NCBI RefSeq assembly: GCF_016107395.1
Contig: NZ_JAAIKO010000003.1
Coordinates: 372,001-436,000, forward strand
Source: Streptomyces fildesensis
GTDB taxonomy: Bacteria; Actinomycetota; Actinomycetes; Streptomycetales; Streptomycetaceae
Length of the DNA stretch: 64,000 nucleotides
Direction: 5' to 3'
The position numbers and the translations under genes were made by a program. How positions within the stretch are numbered: the first letter of the stretch is position 1; each line of letters opens with the position of its first letter. The notes under the pieces were generated by a model. It made no database searches. It saw nothing but the letters and a program-made list of their open reading frames with translations, and had not been told where the DNA came from. Positions 40,567 through 49,807 of the stretch are shown here, one piece after another.

Positions 40567-40810
40567 CGGAACCGGCGACGGGATCTCCGGCGGCACCAGT
40601 GGTGCGACGCGTGAGGGAACTCGCGTACGTCACCCACGTATTGGGCTGATGCCGCCTTCTCCCGTCCGGTCGCCGATTGCCCCCGAATTGCAGCAGAAGC
40701 TGACAAAAATTCATGCGGTTTGGCGTTGGACCGAACCCATGTGTGATTGTGAGCGTCATTGTCTGTGAGCACCGTGGGAGCAGTCGGCGGCCGGGGAGGC
40801 CGCCACTCCG

Positions 40811-41743
40811 GTGGCGCCTTCAGGGGGAGCTTTGACCCATCACGCACCGGTGGCCGGCGGCGACCGACAGCGAGGCCCCAGCCGTCGGGGGAGCCGGAGC
40901 CAGGCCGCGCGCCGGCGTCGGCGCGCCCAACGGCGTGTGCGGTTGCTGCTGACCTTCACCGTGCTGGCCTTGCTGGTCGGCGGTGTCGCCGCGTGGTGGA
41001 GCGGTGGTTCCGACGACGTCGCGGACGCGTCGGCCCCGACCGCGGCACCCGCCGCGTCCTCCCCGGTCGCCACCGCGTCGAAGGACGTGTCCCCGAGCGC
41101 TGCCGCCAAGAGCCCCAAGGCATCCACGTCGCCCAGCGTGACGAAGGGCGGCGGCAAGTCGACGTCCGTACCGAAGTCCGGCCCCGGCACCTTCAAGGCG
41201 GGCAAGGGCAAGGGCGACGGCTCAACGGTCGGCAAGGGCCTCATCCGTACGTACCGGGTCCAGGTCGAGGACGGCATCCTGGTCTCCGCCGACCAGGCGG
41301 CGGACGAGGTGGCGGCGATCCTCGCCGACCCCCGCAGCTGGGCCCATGACGGCAAGCACGGCTTCCGCCAGGTGTCGTCCGGCAGCGCCGACCTGGTCAT
41401 CAAGATAGCCACGCCCGACACCGCCGACGCGCTCTGCCTGGCCGCCATCCACCTGGACACCGGCAACGAGCTGAACTGCGAGGTCCCCGGCGGTGTGGTG
41501 GTGAACCTCCGGCGGTGGATCCTGGGCTCCCCGACGTTCACCGGTCCCATCTCCGACTACCGCGCCCTGATCATCAACCATGAGGTCGGGCACAGCCTCG
41601 GCCACGGCCACGAGGGCTGCCCCGGCCCCGGCAAGCTCGCGCCCGCGATGATGCAGCAGATCAAGGGCCTCGACGGCTGTAAACCGAACGCCTGGCCGTA
41701 CGACTCCCAGGGGCGCTACATCAGCGGCCCGCACGTGACCTGA
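40811..41743 (+). CDS. DUF3152 membrane-anchored metallopeptidase-like protein
   Basis: About 310 residues. It has an Arg-rich N-terminus, one membrane helix (VRLLLTFTVLALLVGGVAAWW), a long Ser/Lys/Pro linker, and a C-terminal outside domain. That domain has YRVQVEDGIL, EVAAILADPRSWA, KHGFRQVSSG and the zinc-protease motif HEVGHSLGHGHEGCPG, with CxxC-like Cys pairs. This is the DUF3152 family; the HExxHxxGHxH signature implies a metzincin-like zinc site, but no substrate is known. The start may be GTG 40811 or TTG 40832, the latter having AGGGGGAG just upstream. Confidence 0.82.
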   Translation: MAPSGGALTHHAPVAGGDRQRGPSRRGSRSQAARRRRRAQRRVRLLLTFTVLALLVGGVAAWWSGGSDDVADASAPTAAPAASSPVATASKDVSPSAAAKSPKASTSPSVTKGGGKSTSVPKSGPGTFKAGKGKGDGSTVGKGLIRTYRVQVEDGILVSADQAADEVAAILADPRSWAHDGKHGFRQVSSGSADLVIKIATPDTADALCLAAIHLDTGNELNCEVPGGVVVNLRRWILGSPTFTGPISDYRALIINHEVGHSLGHGHEGCPGPGKLAPAMMQQIKGLDGCKPNAWPYDSQGRYISGPHVT

Positions 41744-41774
41744 GGCCCTTGCCGAATCACCGCACTCGACAGAT

Positions 41775-41810
41775 GATCTCGGCGTGGCCCGGCGACCCCG
41801 GGCCGAGATC
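41775..41810 (+). other. Hairpin in the leader of the kynurenine operon
   Basis: GATCTCGG pairs with CCGAGATC, and inside it CCCGG pairs with CCGGG. It ends four bases before the ribosome site (GAAGGGA, 41814-41820) of the dioxygenase gene. It has no T-run. It may be a terminator for the gene before it or a leader structure. Confidence 0.5.
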
Positions 41811-41825
41811 CTGAAGGGAACGGAA

Positions 41826-42704
41826 ATGTCCGAAACACCGGCCGAGAGTCCGGAGACCCCGAACCTCGACTTCCAGGGCACCACCCCTTACGAGGACTAC
41901 GTCCAGGCGGATGTCCTCACCCACCTTCAGCACAGCCTCTCCGACGACCCCGGCGAGATGGTCTTCCTCGTCACCACCCAGGTCATGGAGCTGTGGTTCA
42001 CCGTCCTCGTCCACGAGTGGCACACCGCGGGGCAGGCGCTCCGCGAGGACGACATCCCGACGGCGATGGCGGCGCTCAAGCGCAGCACCTACGAACTCGA
42101 ATCGCTCAACGCCTCCTGGAAGCCGCTCGCGCACCTCACCCCCGGGCAGTTCAACGCCTACCGCAGCGCGCTGGGCGAGGGCTCCGGATTCCAGTCCGCG
42201 ATGTACCGGCGGATGGAGTTCCTGCTCGGCGAGAAGTCGGCGTCCATGCTCGTCCCGCACCGCGGCTCGCCGCGGGTGCACGCCGAGCTGGAGAAGGCCC
42301 TGCACGAGCCGAGCCTCTACGACGAGGTGCTCGGCCTGCTGCAGCGGCGCGGCCACGACATCCCCGCCGAACTCCTCGAACGCGACCTCTCGCTGCGCTA
42401 CGAGCCCGACCCGGCCGTCGAGCGGGCCTGGCAGCGGATCTACTCCGCCGCCGAGGCCACTCCCGGGGCCACTCCCGGGGCCGGCGCGGCCTCCGCCGGT
42501 GACGCCGATCTGCTGCGGCTGGGCGAGGCGCTGACCGAGGTCGCCGAGCTGGTCTGGCGCTGGCGCAACGACCATCTGGTGGCGACCCGCCGCGCGATGG
42601 GTTCCAAGACGGGCACCGGCGGCTCCGCGGGCGTGGCGTGGCTGGAGAAACGTGCCACCAAGAACGTCTTCCCCGAGCTGTGGACGGCGCGCAGCCATGT
42701 CTGA
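41826..42704 (+). CDS. kynA: Tryptophan 2,3-dioxygenase family protein
   Basis: A 292-residue heme dioxygenase opening the indole ring of tryptophan to N-formylkynurenine. GEGSGFQSAMYRRMEFLLG carries the substrate-binding Arg, and RNDHLVATRRAMGSKTGTGGSAGVAWLEKR (about residues 245-275) carries the heme-ligand His and the GTGGS loop. FLVTTQVMELWF corresponds to F-x-x-x-H-Q-x-x-E-L-W in characterised TDOs, but the active-site His is Thr here. ATG 41826 follows GAAGGGA. The kynureninase gene overlaps its last eight bases, making one operon. Confidence 0.9.
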   Translation: MSETPAESPETPNLDFQGTTPYEDYVQADVLTHLQHSLSDDPGEMVFLVTTQVMELWFTVLVHEWHTAGQALREDDIPTAMAALKRSTYELESLNASWKPLAHLTPGQFNAYRSALGEGSGFQSAMYRRMEFLLGEKSASMLVPHRGSPRVHAELEKALHEPSLYDEVLGLLQRRGHDIPAELLERDLSLRYEPDPAVERAWQRIYSAAEATPGATPGAGAASAGDADLLRLGEALTEVAELVWRWRNDHLVATRRAMGSKTGTGGSAGVAWLEKRATKNVFPELWTARSHV

Positions 42705-43989
42705 CGCCTCGCTGCGGGAGAAGGCCGGGCGGCTCGACGCCGCCGACGGGCTCGCGAAGATCCGCGACCGGTTCACCCTCGACGAGACCGTCTATCTGGA
42801 CGGCAACTCCCTGGGCGCCCTCCCCACCACGGTCGCGCCCCGGCTGCGGGACGTGATCGAGCGCGAATGGGGCAGTCTGCGCATCCGCTCCTGGGACGAG
42901 AGCGGCTGGTGGACCGCACCCGAACGGATCGGCGACCGTATCGGCGCGCTGATCGGCGCGGCCCCCGGCCAGGTCGTGGCCGGCGACTCCACCAGCGTCA
43001 ACGTCTTCAAGGCGGTCGTGGCGGCCGTCCGGATGGCCGGGGAGGACCGCACCGAGATCCTCGTGGACGCAGCGACCTTCCCGACCGACGGCTACCTCGC
43101 CGAGTCCGCGGCCCGGATGACCGGCCGTACCGTCCGGCCCGTCGCGGCCGGGGCGATGGCGGACGCCATGGGCGACCGCACCGCCGTCGCGCTCGTCAAC
43201 CACGTCGACTACCGCACCGGGCGGCTGCACGACCTGCCCGGTACGACGGCCGCCGCGCACGCCGCGGGCGCCCTGGTCGTCTGGGACCTGTGCCACAGCG
43301 CGGGCGCGCTGCCGGTCGGTCTCGACGCGCACGGGGTGGACCTCGCCGTCGGCTGCTCGTACAAGTACCTCAACGGCGGCCCCGGCGCGCCCGCGTACCT
43401 GTACGTCCGCCGCGATCTGCAGTCCCGTTTCGACTCGCCGCTGCCGGGCTGGAACTCGCACGCCGATCCCTTCGGCATGAGCTCCGACTACCTTCCCGCG
43501 GATGGCGCCGTCCGCGGCCGCGTCGGCACGCCCGACATCCTGTCGCTGCTCGCCCTCGACGCCGCGCTCGACGTCTGGGACGGCGTCGCCGTCGCCGACG
43601 TACGGGCCAAGAGCCTGGCGCTGACCGACTTCTTCCTCGACTGCGTCGAGCGGTACGTGCCGGCCGGCCGGGTCTCGTCGATCACGCCGGCCCCGCACGA
43701 ACACCGTGGCAGCCAGGTCGCGCTGCGCTGCGACGACGCCGGCGAGGTCATGCGCCGGCTGACCGCCCGCGGTGTCGTGGGCGACTACCGGCGCCCCGAC
43801 GTCCTGCGCTTCGGCTTCACCCCGCTCTACACGCGGTTCGCCGACGCGGAACGCGCCGCGCAGGTGCTCGCCGACGTGCTCCGCGAGGTCGACGAGGAGG
43901 CCGGTGCGAAGCCCGGCGCGGAGGTCGTGGAAGCTGGCGGCGAAGCCGGCGCGCCGTCCGGCCACGACGCCGGTGAAGGGAACCGATAA
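42697..43989 (+). CDS. kynU: Kynureninase
   Basis: A 430-residue PLP enzyme cleaving kynurenine to anthranilate and alanine. ETVYLDGNSLGALP begins the family pattern, followed by VVAGDSTSVNVFKAV, DYRTGRLHDLP, VWDLCHSAGALPVGLD (Asp) and VGCSYKYLNGGPGAPAYLYV (Schiff-base Lys). ATG 42697 overlaps the dioxygenase stop. The last 20 residues are a low-complexity extension. Three bases separate it from the hydrolase gene. Confidence 0.95.
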   Translation: MSDASLREKAGRLDAADGLAKIRDRFTLDETVYLDGNSLGALPTTVAPRLRDVIEREWGSLRIRSWDESGWWTAPERIGDRIGALIGAAPGQVVAGDSTSVNVFKAVVAAVRMAGEDRTEILVDAATFPTDGYLAESAARMTGRTVRPVAAGAMADAMGDRTAVALVNHVDYRTGRLHDLPGTTAAAHAAGALVVWDLCHSAGALPVGLDAHGVDLAVGCSYKYLNGGPGAPAYLYVRRDLQSRFDSPLPGWNSHADPFGMSSDYLPADGAVRGRVGTPDILSLLALDAALDVWDGVAVADVRAKSLALTDFFLDCVERYVPAGRVSSITPAPHEHRGSQVALRCDDAGEVMRRLTARGVVGDYRRPDVLRFGFTPLYTRFADAERAAQVLADVLREVDEEAGAKPGAEVVEAGGEAGAPSGHDAGEGNR

Positions 43990-43992
43990 CCG

Positions 43993-44958
43993 ATGCCCGC
44001 CTCCACGCCCGAGCACGCCGCCCACCGCGCGCCGGCCCCGGCCGGCCCCGGCCCGGCGGACGCCGCCGCGAAGCGTGCGGAGGCGGAGGAGGCATCGGCC
44101 TTCGCGCACGCGGCCGTCCCCCCGGACGTGACCGCGGCCTACGGTGAACTGCCCGACCAGATCGCCGACTTCTACCGGCCGCGTACCGCGCCCGGTGTCC
44201 CCGCGCCGCTCGTCGTGGTGCTGCACGGCGGTGCCTGGCGCGCACGCTACGACCGCCGGCACATCTCGCCGTTCGCCGCGTACCTCGCCGGCCGCGGCTT
44301 CGCCGTGGCGTCGGTGGAATACCGCCGCGGCGGCGAGGAGCCGCCGTCCGGCGGCGACGGCAGCGCCTACCCGCGCGAGGAGACCCCGCCGGCGGGCCGT
44401 TGGCCGGACACGCTCGACGACATCGCCGCCGCCGTCGACGCCCTGCCCGCGCTCGCGGTGCGGGCGCTGGGCGCGGACACCGTGGACCCCCGGCGGGTCG
44501 TGCTCACCGGGCACAGCGCCGGCGGGCACCTGGCGCTGTGGGCCGCCGCCCGCAACGCCCTTCCGCTCGATTCCCCCTGGCATCGCCCCTCGCCTCCCCC
44601 GTTGCGCGGTGTCGTCGCCCTCGCGCCGATCGCGGACTTCGCGTCCGCGATCCGGCTGGGGGTGTGCTCCGACGCCGTCGTGCAGTTCCTCGGCGGGCCC
44701 GAGCACGTCACGGCGCGGCTGCCCCACGCCGATCCCGCCGCGCTGCTGCCCACCGGTATCGCCACAACCATCGTGCAGGGGACCACTGACAATGAGGTTC
44801 CGCCGCAGGTCGCGAGGGCTTTCGCGGCAGCCGCGGCCCTGGCGGGCGAGGAGGTCACCGAGGCGGTGCTGGACGGCATCGGGCACTTCCCGCTGATCGA
44901 CCCGGCTGCCGCCGCCTGCGCCGTCGTCGCCGAGGAGATAGCGCAACTCGCCTGGTAG
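43993..44958 (+). CDS. Alpha/beta-hydrolase, probable kynurenine formamidase
   Basis: A 321-residue hydrolase with oxyanion motif LHGGAWRARYD, nucleophile elbow LTGHSAGGHLALW, an Asp in VQGTTDNEVP and His in DGIGHFPLI. The HGGxW + GHSAGGH pairing is typical of arylformamidase-like (KynB-type) serine hydrolases. With the dioxygenase and kynureninase in one operon, hydrolysis of N-formylkynurenine to kynurenine is the missing step. The function is thus inferred from context and fold. Confidence 0.82.
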   Translation: MPASTPEHAAHRAPAPAGPGPADAAAKRAEAEEASAFAHAAVPPDVTAAYGELPDQIADFYRPRTAPGVPAPLVVVLHGGAWRARYDRRHISPFAAYLAGRGFAVASVEYRRGGEEPPSGGDGSAYPREETPPAGRWPDTLDDIAAAVDALPALAVRALGADTVDPRRVVLTGHSAGGHLALWAAARNALPLDSPWHRPSPPPLRGVVALAPIADFASAIRLGVCSDAVVQFLGGPEHVTARLPHADPAALLPTGIATTIVQGTTDNEVPPQVARAFAAAAALAGEEVTEAVLDGIGHFPLIDPAAAACAVVAEEIAQLAW

Positions 44959-45074
44959 CGGGCGGCGCCGGCGACCGTCCGTGCCGCCTTCCGGCGGAGC
45001 CGTGTAGTCCTTGAGACGGATGCCGGGAGATCGGCTCCGGTGTGGACGACGCGCCGCCGTGAGCTGCCTAGTGT

Positions 45075-46493
45075 GTGAGCGTGACCGACACCGACCAGAC
45101 CACTTCGCGGACCGAGCTCCGGATAGCCCGGAGCGCTCTGAAGGGGCTGCGTGACGACCTGGTCACCGACGCCTTCGCCTTCCGCCCGCTGCCGCCCCGC
45201 TCCACCGACGGCCCGGTCGTACACCGTCTCCCCGACCGGCTCCGCGACTCCGCGCGCCTGCTGCCGCACGCCTGTCTGGCCGCCTTCGCCTGCTTCCTCA
45301 TGCTGGTGGGCTTCGAGTTCGAGAGCGAGCGGGGCGGAGCGGCACTGGCCGCCGCGCTCCTCACCGGGATCCCGCTCTTCACCGTGCTGTTCCGCCCGGT
45401 CGGCGGCTGGTGGCTGTCCTTCGGGGCCGCCTTTCTCAGCGGCGCCGCGGCCGGCCAGTTCTCGGTGTGGCCGTGGTCGGCCACCGGATTCGTCTCGCAC
45501 CTGGTGGTGATGGCCGTCGTCGCGGGCCGCACCCGGCCCCGGGTCGCGGCGGAGATGTGGCTGCTGACGGTGCTTCTCGGCGCCGGGTTCGCGTTCACGA
45601 CGCCCGGCCGGGAGTCGGACACCTTCGCCATGGCGTTCGTGTCGTTCCTCGTCCTGCTCACCGTGGTGCTGATCAGGGGCTGGCGCGAGACGCAGGCGAA
45701 GGTCGTCGAGCAGGTCGCGGTCACCCAGGTGGAGCGCTCGCGCCGCACCGTCCTGGAGGAGCGCACGACGATCGCCCGCGAACTGCACGATGTCGTCGCG
45801 CACCACATGTCCGTCATCGCGATCCAGGCCGAGGCCGCGCCCTACCGCGTCGACGACCCGCCGGCCGAACTGACCCGCAGCTTCGCGATCATCCGGGAGA
45901 ACGCGGTGGCCGCCCTCACCGAGCTGCGCCGCGTCCTGGGCGTCGTGCGGGCCGACAACCCCGAGGCGTTCGCCGGCGGTGCCCCCGAGGCCCCGCAGCC
46001 CACCCTCGCCAACCTCGACTCGCTGCTGGCCAACGTCAGGGACACGGGCGCGGACGTCGACAAGGTGGTGACCGGCGCCGTCCGGACGCTTCCGCAGGGC
46101 GTGGAGCTCTCCGCGTACCGGATCGTCCAGGAGGGGCTCAGCAACGCGCTGCGGCACGCTCCGGGCGCCGCCACCCGCGTCGAGATCGGCTACGTCCTCG
46201 GCGGCCTCGGCCTGCGCGTGGTCAACGGCCCGGCCACCGAGGAGGTCAGGCCGTCCCACGGCGCGGGTCACGGGGTGCTGGGCATGCGGGAGCGGGTGTC
46301 GATGCTGGGCGGCGAGATGACGGCGGAACCCACCGCCGAAGGCGGCTACGAGGTGACGGCCTTCATCCCGGTGGCCGCCGAGCCGAAGCCGGAGCCGAAA
46401 CCGGAAGGGGACCCCGGAGCGAAGCGGGAACCCGAACCGAACCCGCAACGGAAGCCCTGGCCCATGGTCAAGTCCACCGGGGACCCCGCATGA
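45075..46493 (+). CDS. NarL-type sensor histidine kinase
   Basis: A 472-residue membrane kinase. About six membrane helices lie in residues 60-195 (ARLLPHACLAAFACFLMLVG, AALLTGIPLFTVLF...). The HisKA_3 domain contains IARELHDVVAHHMSVIAI (phospho-His near 238). The ATPase domain has IVQEGLSNALRHAPG and GHGVLGMRERVSML. A Pro/Glu/Lys tail (EPKPEPKPEGD) follows. Its stop overlaps the ATG of the response regulator. The stimulus is unknown. GTG 45081 is an alternative start. Confidence 0.93.
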   Translation: MSVTDTDQTTSRTELRIARSALKGLRDDLVTDAFAFRPLPPRSTDGPVVHRLPDRLRDSARLLPHACLAAFACFLMLVGFEFESERGGAALAAALLTGIPLFTVLFRPVGGWWLSFGAAFLSGAAAGQFSVWPWSATGFVSHLVVMAVVAGRTRPRVAAEMWLLTVLLGAGFAFTTPGRESDTFAMAFVSFLVLLTVVLIRGWRETQAKVVEQVAVTQVERSRRTVLEERTTIARELHDVVAHHMSVIAIQAEAAPYRVDDPPAELTRSFAIIRENAVAALTELRRVLGVVRADNPEAFAGGAPEAPQPTLANLDSLLANVRDTGADVDKVVTGAVRTLPQGVELSAYRIVQEGLSNALRHAPGAATRVEIGYVLGGLGLRVVNGPATEEVRPSHGAGHGVLGMRERVSMLGGEMTAEPTAEGGYEVTAFIPVAAEPKPEPKPEGDPGAKREPEPNPQRKPWPMVKSTGDPA

Positions 46494-47149
46494 CGATCCG
46501 GGTGCTGATCGTCGACGACCAGATGATGGTCCGGGAGGGCTTCTCGGTCCTGCTCAACGCGCAGCAGGACATCGAGGTCGTGGGGGAGGCGGTGGACGGC
46601 CGGGAGGCCATCGCCCAGGTGGCCGCGCTCCGTCCCGACGTCGTCCTCATGGACATCCGGATGCCCGAGGTCAACGGGCTGGAGGCGACCCGCGAGATCG
46701 TCGCGGCCGACGCCGACGCCAAGGTCCTCGTCCTGACCACCTTCGATCTGGACGAGTACGTCTACCAGGCGCTCCGCGCCGGAGCCAGCGGCTTCCTGCT
46801 CAAGGACGCCTCGGCGCGGCAGCTGGGCGACGCCGTACGGATCGTTGCCGCCGGTGAGGCGCTGCTCGCCCCGGCCGTCACCAAGCGGCTGATCGCCGAG
46901 TTCTCCCGGCTCGGTACGCCCAGGCCGCCGGCCCAGGACCGGGTCGGCGATCTGACCGACCGCGAGACGGAGGTCCTCGTGCTGGTCGCCCAGGGCCTGT
47001 CGAACGCCGAGATCGCCTCGCACCTCGTCGTCGCCGAGTCCACCGTCAAGACCCACGTCAGCCGGGTCCTGGTGAAGCTCGGGCTCCGGGACCGCACCCA
47101 GGCGGCGGTCTTCGCCTACGAGGCCCGTCTGGTGACCCCGGGAGGCTGA
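46490..47149 (+). CDS. NarL/LuxR-family response regulator
   Basis: A 219-residue regulator. The receiver has VLIVDDQMMVREGF, phospho-Asp in DVVLMDIRMPEVNG, Thr in VLVLTTFDLDEYV and Lys in GFLLKDASARQL. The LuxR helix-turn-helix is LTDRETEVLVLVAQGLSNAEIA with STVKTHVSRVLVKLGLRDR. It is translationally coupled (ATGA) to the kinase. The targets cannot be read from sequence. A shared terminator with crp follows. Confidence 0.95.
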   Translation: MTIRVLIVDDQMMVREGFSVLLNAQQDIEVVGEAVDGREAIAQVAALRPDVVLMDIRMPEVNGLEATREIVAADADAKVLVLTTFDLDEYVYQALRAGASGFLLKDASARQLGDAVRIVAAGEALLAPAVTKRLIAEFSRLGTPRPPAQDRVGDLTDRETEVLVLVAQGLSNAEIASHLVVAESTVKTHVSRVLVKLGLRDRTQAAVFAYEARLVTPGG

Positions 47150-47218
47150 CCGGCCGGAACGGACGCCTCCGGGGGCCGGGGGCCCGCAGAAGGCGGTCCA
47201 GGCGCCCTCTGGACGCAC

Positions 47219-47252
47219 CGAAGGCCCCGCCCGGTGAGGGGCGGGGCCTTCG
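47219..47252. terminator. Bidirectional terminator between response regulator and crp
   Basis: CGAAGGCCCCGCCC pairs perfectly with GGGCGGGGCCTTCG (14 bp) around a six-base loop, lying between convergent genes. Confidence 0.9.
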
Positions 47253-47265
47253 GCAGGTGGTTCGG

Positions 47266-47940
47266 TCAGCGGCTGCGCTTGGCGAGCCGCTCCACGTCGA
47301 GCAGGATCACCGCGCGCGCCTCCAGACGGAGCCAGCCACGGCCGGCGAAGTCGGCGAGCGCCTTGTTGACGGTCTCGCGCGAGGCGCCGACGAGCTGCGC
47401 CAGCTCCTCCTGCGTGAGGTCGTGCACCACGTGGATGCCCTCTTCGGACTGCACGCCGAACCGGCGCGACAGGTCGAGGAGCGCTTTGGCCACCCGGCCG
47501 GGCACGTCCGAGAAGACCAGGTCCGACATGACGTCGTTGGTACGCCGCAGCCGTCGCGCGACGGCGCGCAGCAGCGCGGTCGCGACCTCGGGCCGGGCGT
47601 TCAGCCAGGGCTGCAGGTCACCGTGGCCCAGGGCCAGGAGCTTGAGCTCCGTCAGTGCCGTGGCCGTGGCGGTCCGGGGGCCGGGGTCGAAGAGCGACAG
47701 CTCGCCGATCAGCTCGCCGGGGCCGATGACGGCGAGCATGTTCTCGCGGCCGTCGGGGGAGGTGCGGTGCAGCTTCACCTTGCCCTCGGTGACGACGTAG
47801 AGCCGGTCCCCGGGGTCTCCCTCGTGGAACAGCGCGTCGCCACGCGCGAGCGTGACCTCGGTCATCGAGGCGCGCAGTTCAGCGGCCTGCTCATCGTCGA
47901 GCGCCGCAAAAAGCGCCGCGCGCCGCAGAACGTCGTCCAC
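47266..47940 (-). CDS. crp: Cyclic AMP receptor-like regulator Crp
   Basis: A 224-residue CRP/FNR protein. The cyclic nucleotide-binding domain has DRLYVVTEGKVKLHR, LIGELSLFDPGPRTATATAL (phosphate-binding cassette, Arg-Thr) and the C-helix. The helix-turn-helix contains LTQEELAQLVGASRETVNKALADF. It matches Streptomyces Crp, a cAMP-responsive regulator of germination, growth and antibiotic genes. GTG 47940 (VDDVLRRAALF) is preferred with AGGAGAG before it; the frame is open to 47961. It is divergent from nth, as in mycobacteria. Confidence 0.93.
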   Translation of the reverse strand: MDDVLRRAALFAALDDEQAAELRASMTEVTLARGDALFHEGDPGDRLYVVTEGKVKLHRTSPDGRENMLAVIGPGELIGELSLFDPGPRTATATALTELKLLALGHGDLQPWLNARPEVATALLRAVARRLRRTNDVMSDLVFSDVPGRVAKALLDLSRRFGVQSEEGIHVVHDLTQEELAQLVGASRETVNKALADFAGRGWLRLEARAVILLDVERLAKRSR

Positions 47941-48115
47941 GAGCTCTCTCCTTGTCGACATCGCCGGATGATCCCCGTGATGCCCGCTGGCAAAACAGTG
48001 CGATCAATCACAAGTCTGTCTTATGTATCGCCGTGCACGTGCCCCGGGGGTCCGATTGGGGGTCGGTTCCTTGTGGTCAAGGGCAGATGTCAGTGCCGAG
48101 CCTTAGGCTGGCCGG

Positions 48116-49027
48116 GTGTCTGATACGCCGAGTTCGCAGAAGAAACGGCAGGGTGGGACGGCCAAGCGGGTGACCCGGACCCCTGATTCCGCTGTGAGCG
48201 AACAAGCTTCGCTCAAGCCCGCCAAAAAACCGGAATCACGCATCGCCCTGGTCCGCCGGGCGCGGCGGATCAACCGTGAGCTCGCCGAGCTCTACCCGTA
48301 CGCCCATCCGGAACTCGACTTCGAGAACCCGTTCCAGCTCCTCGTCGCGACGGTCCTGTCCGCGCAGACCACCGACCTGCGCGTGAACCAGACGACCCCC
48401 GCCCTCTTCGCCGCCTACCCGACACCGGAGGACCTGGCGGCGGCCGAACCGGAGCGGCTCGAGGAGCTGATCCGGCCGACCGGCTTCTTCCGCGCCAAGG
48501 CCAAGTCGCTGCTGGGCCTGTCGACGGCGCTGCGCGACCGGTTCGACGGCGAGGTGCCGAGCCGGCTGGAGGACCTGGTCACGCTGCCGGGAGTGGGCCG
48601 CAAGACGGCGAACGTCGTCCTGGGGAACGCGTTCGGAGTCCCCGGGATCACCGTCGACACCCACTTCGGCCGGTTGTCCCGCCGCTTCGGCTGGACCACC
48701 TCCGAGGATCCGGAGAAGGTCGAGCAGGAGGTCGGCTCGCTCTTCCCGAAGAGCGAGTGGACGATGCTCTCGCACCGGGTGGTCTTCCACGGCCGCCGTA
48801 CCTGCCACTCCCGCAAGCCGGCTTGCGGCGCCTGCCCGATCGCCCCGCTCTGCCCGTCGTACGGTGAGGGCGAGACCGACCCGGAGAAGGCGAAGAAGCT
48901 TCTGAAGTACGAGCTGGGCGGTGCCCCCGGCCAGCGCCTGCAGCCACCGCCCGACTATCCGGGCGACCCGGCTCCGGCGCTGGGCGCCCCGGCGGCCACC
49001 GCGGCCATGACGCAGGGGAGCGAATGA
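48116..49027 (+). CDS. nth: Endonuclease III (DNA glycosylase/AP lyase)
   Basis: A 303-residue base-excision repair enzyme removing oxidised pyrimidines. The helix-hairpin-helix [21 protein letters not shown] holds the catalytic Lys, [11 protein letters not shown] holds the Asp, and [17 protein letters not shown] forms the Fe-S cluster loop. There are about 50 extra basic residues at the N-terminus and a Pro-rich tail. GTG 48116 gives [10 protein letters not shown]. The Nudix gene overlaps its stop (ATGA), beginning the nth-nudix-marP operon seen in mycobacteria. Confidence 0.96.
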   Translation: MSDTPSSQKKRQGGTAKRVTRTPDSAVSEQASLKPAKKPESRIALVRRARRINRELAELYPYAHPELDFENPFQLLVATVLSAQTTDLRVNQTTPALFAAYPTPEDLAAAEPERLEELIRPTGFFRAKAKSLLGLSTALRDRFDGEVPSRLEDLVTLPGVGRKTANVVLGNAFGVPGITVDTHFGRLSRRFGWTTSEDPEKVEQEVGSLFPKSEWTMLSHRVVFHGRRTCHSRKPACGACPIAPLCPSYGEGETDPEKAKKLLKYELGGAPGQRLQPPPDYPGDPAPALGAPAATAAMTQGSE

Positions 49028-49701
49028 CGACGACACGTGGCGGCGAGGCGGCCGTATCGACCCAGGGGCTGCCCCAGTGGCTGCAGCCGGTGGCCCGCGC
49101 GGCGGGCGATGTGCTCCCCGAGCAGCTCAGCCGGTTTCTGCCGCCCGAGTCCGGCCGGGGCCGGCAGTCCGCAGTGCTGATCCTCTTCGGTGAGGGCGAG
49201 CACGGCCGCGACCTGCTGCTGATGGAGCGCGCGACGTCGCTGCGGTCGCACGCGGGCCAGCCGTCGTTCCCCGGCGGCGCCCTCGACCCCGAGGACGGCG
49301 ATCCCGAGGGCGACGGCCCGCTGCGCGCGGCCCTGCGCGAGGCGGAGGAGGAGACCGGCCTGGACCCGTCGGGCGTGCAGATCTTCGGCGTGCTGCCGCG
49401 GCTCTACATCCCGGTCAGTGAGTTCGTCGTCACACCCGTGCTCGGCTGGTGGCGCACTCCCAGCCCGGTCGGCGCGGTGGACCAGGCCGAGACCGCCCGG
49501 GTCTTCCGGGTCCCCGTCGCGGACCTCGCCGACCCCGCCAATCGGGCGACGATGACCCATCCCAGCGGTTTCCGCGGCCCGGCGTTCCTCGTCGAGGGCG
49601 CGGTGGTGTGGGGATTCACAGCCGGTCTGATCGACAAGATTCTGCACTTCGCGGGCTGGGAGCAGCCCTGGGACCGGGGCAGGACGGTGCCGCTCTCATA
49701 G
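49024..49701 (+). CDS. Nudix hydrolase (CoA pyrophosphatase type)
   Basis: A 225-residue Nudix enzyme. The box reads [31 protein letters not shown], i.e. G-x5-E-x7-REUxEExGU with an expanded spacing, after [12 protein letters not shown], the UPF0035 signature of CoA/acyl-CoA diphosphatases. It hydrolyses a nucleoside-diphosphate-linked metabolite, probably CoA. It is coupled to nth by an ATGA overlap, and marP follows 106 bases later. Confidence 0.9.
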   Translation: MTTTRGGEAAVSTQGLPQWLQPVARAAGDVLPEQLSRFLPPESGRGRQSAVLILFGEGEHGRDLLLMERATSLRSHAGQPSFPGGALDPEDGDPEGDGPLRAALREAEEETGLDPSGVQIFGVLPRLYIPVSEFVVTPVLGWWRTPSPVGAVDQAETARVFRVPVADLADPANRATMTHPSGFRGPAFLVEGAVVWGFTAGLIDKILHFAGWEQPWDRGRTVPLS

Positions 49702-49807
49702 AACGGCATGAGACCGTGTGCTCGTGCTGTGTCTTCCTGGGGGGCAGCCCCGGGAACCCCGGCCGTTGCCCCGGTCGAGCTGGACCGTCCTCGCGAGGTC
49801 AACCTAG

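Noticed and set aside
42151-46448. Very long minus-strand frames (931 and 693 residues) opposite the kynurenine operon and histidine kinase
   Set aside because: Composition is Gly/Arg/Asp/Val-rich without any domain, as expected from GC3 bias on the complementary strand.
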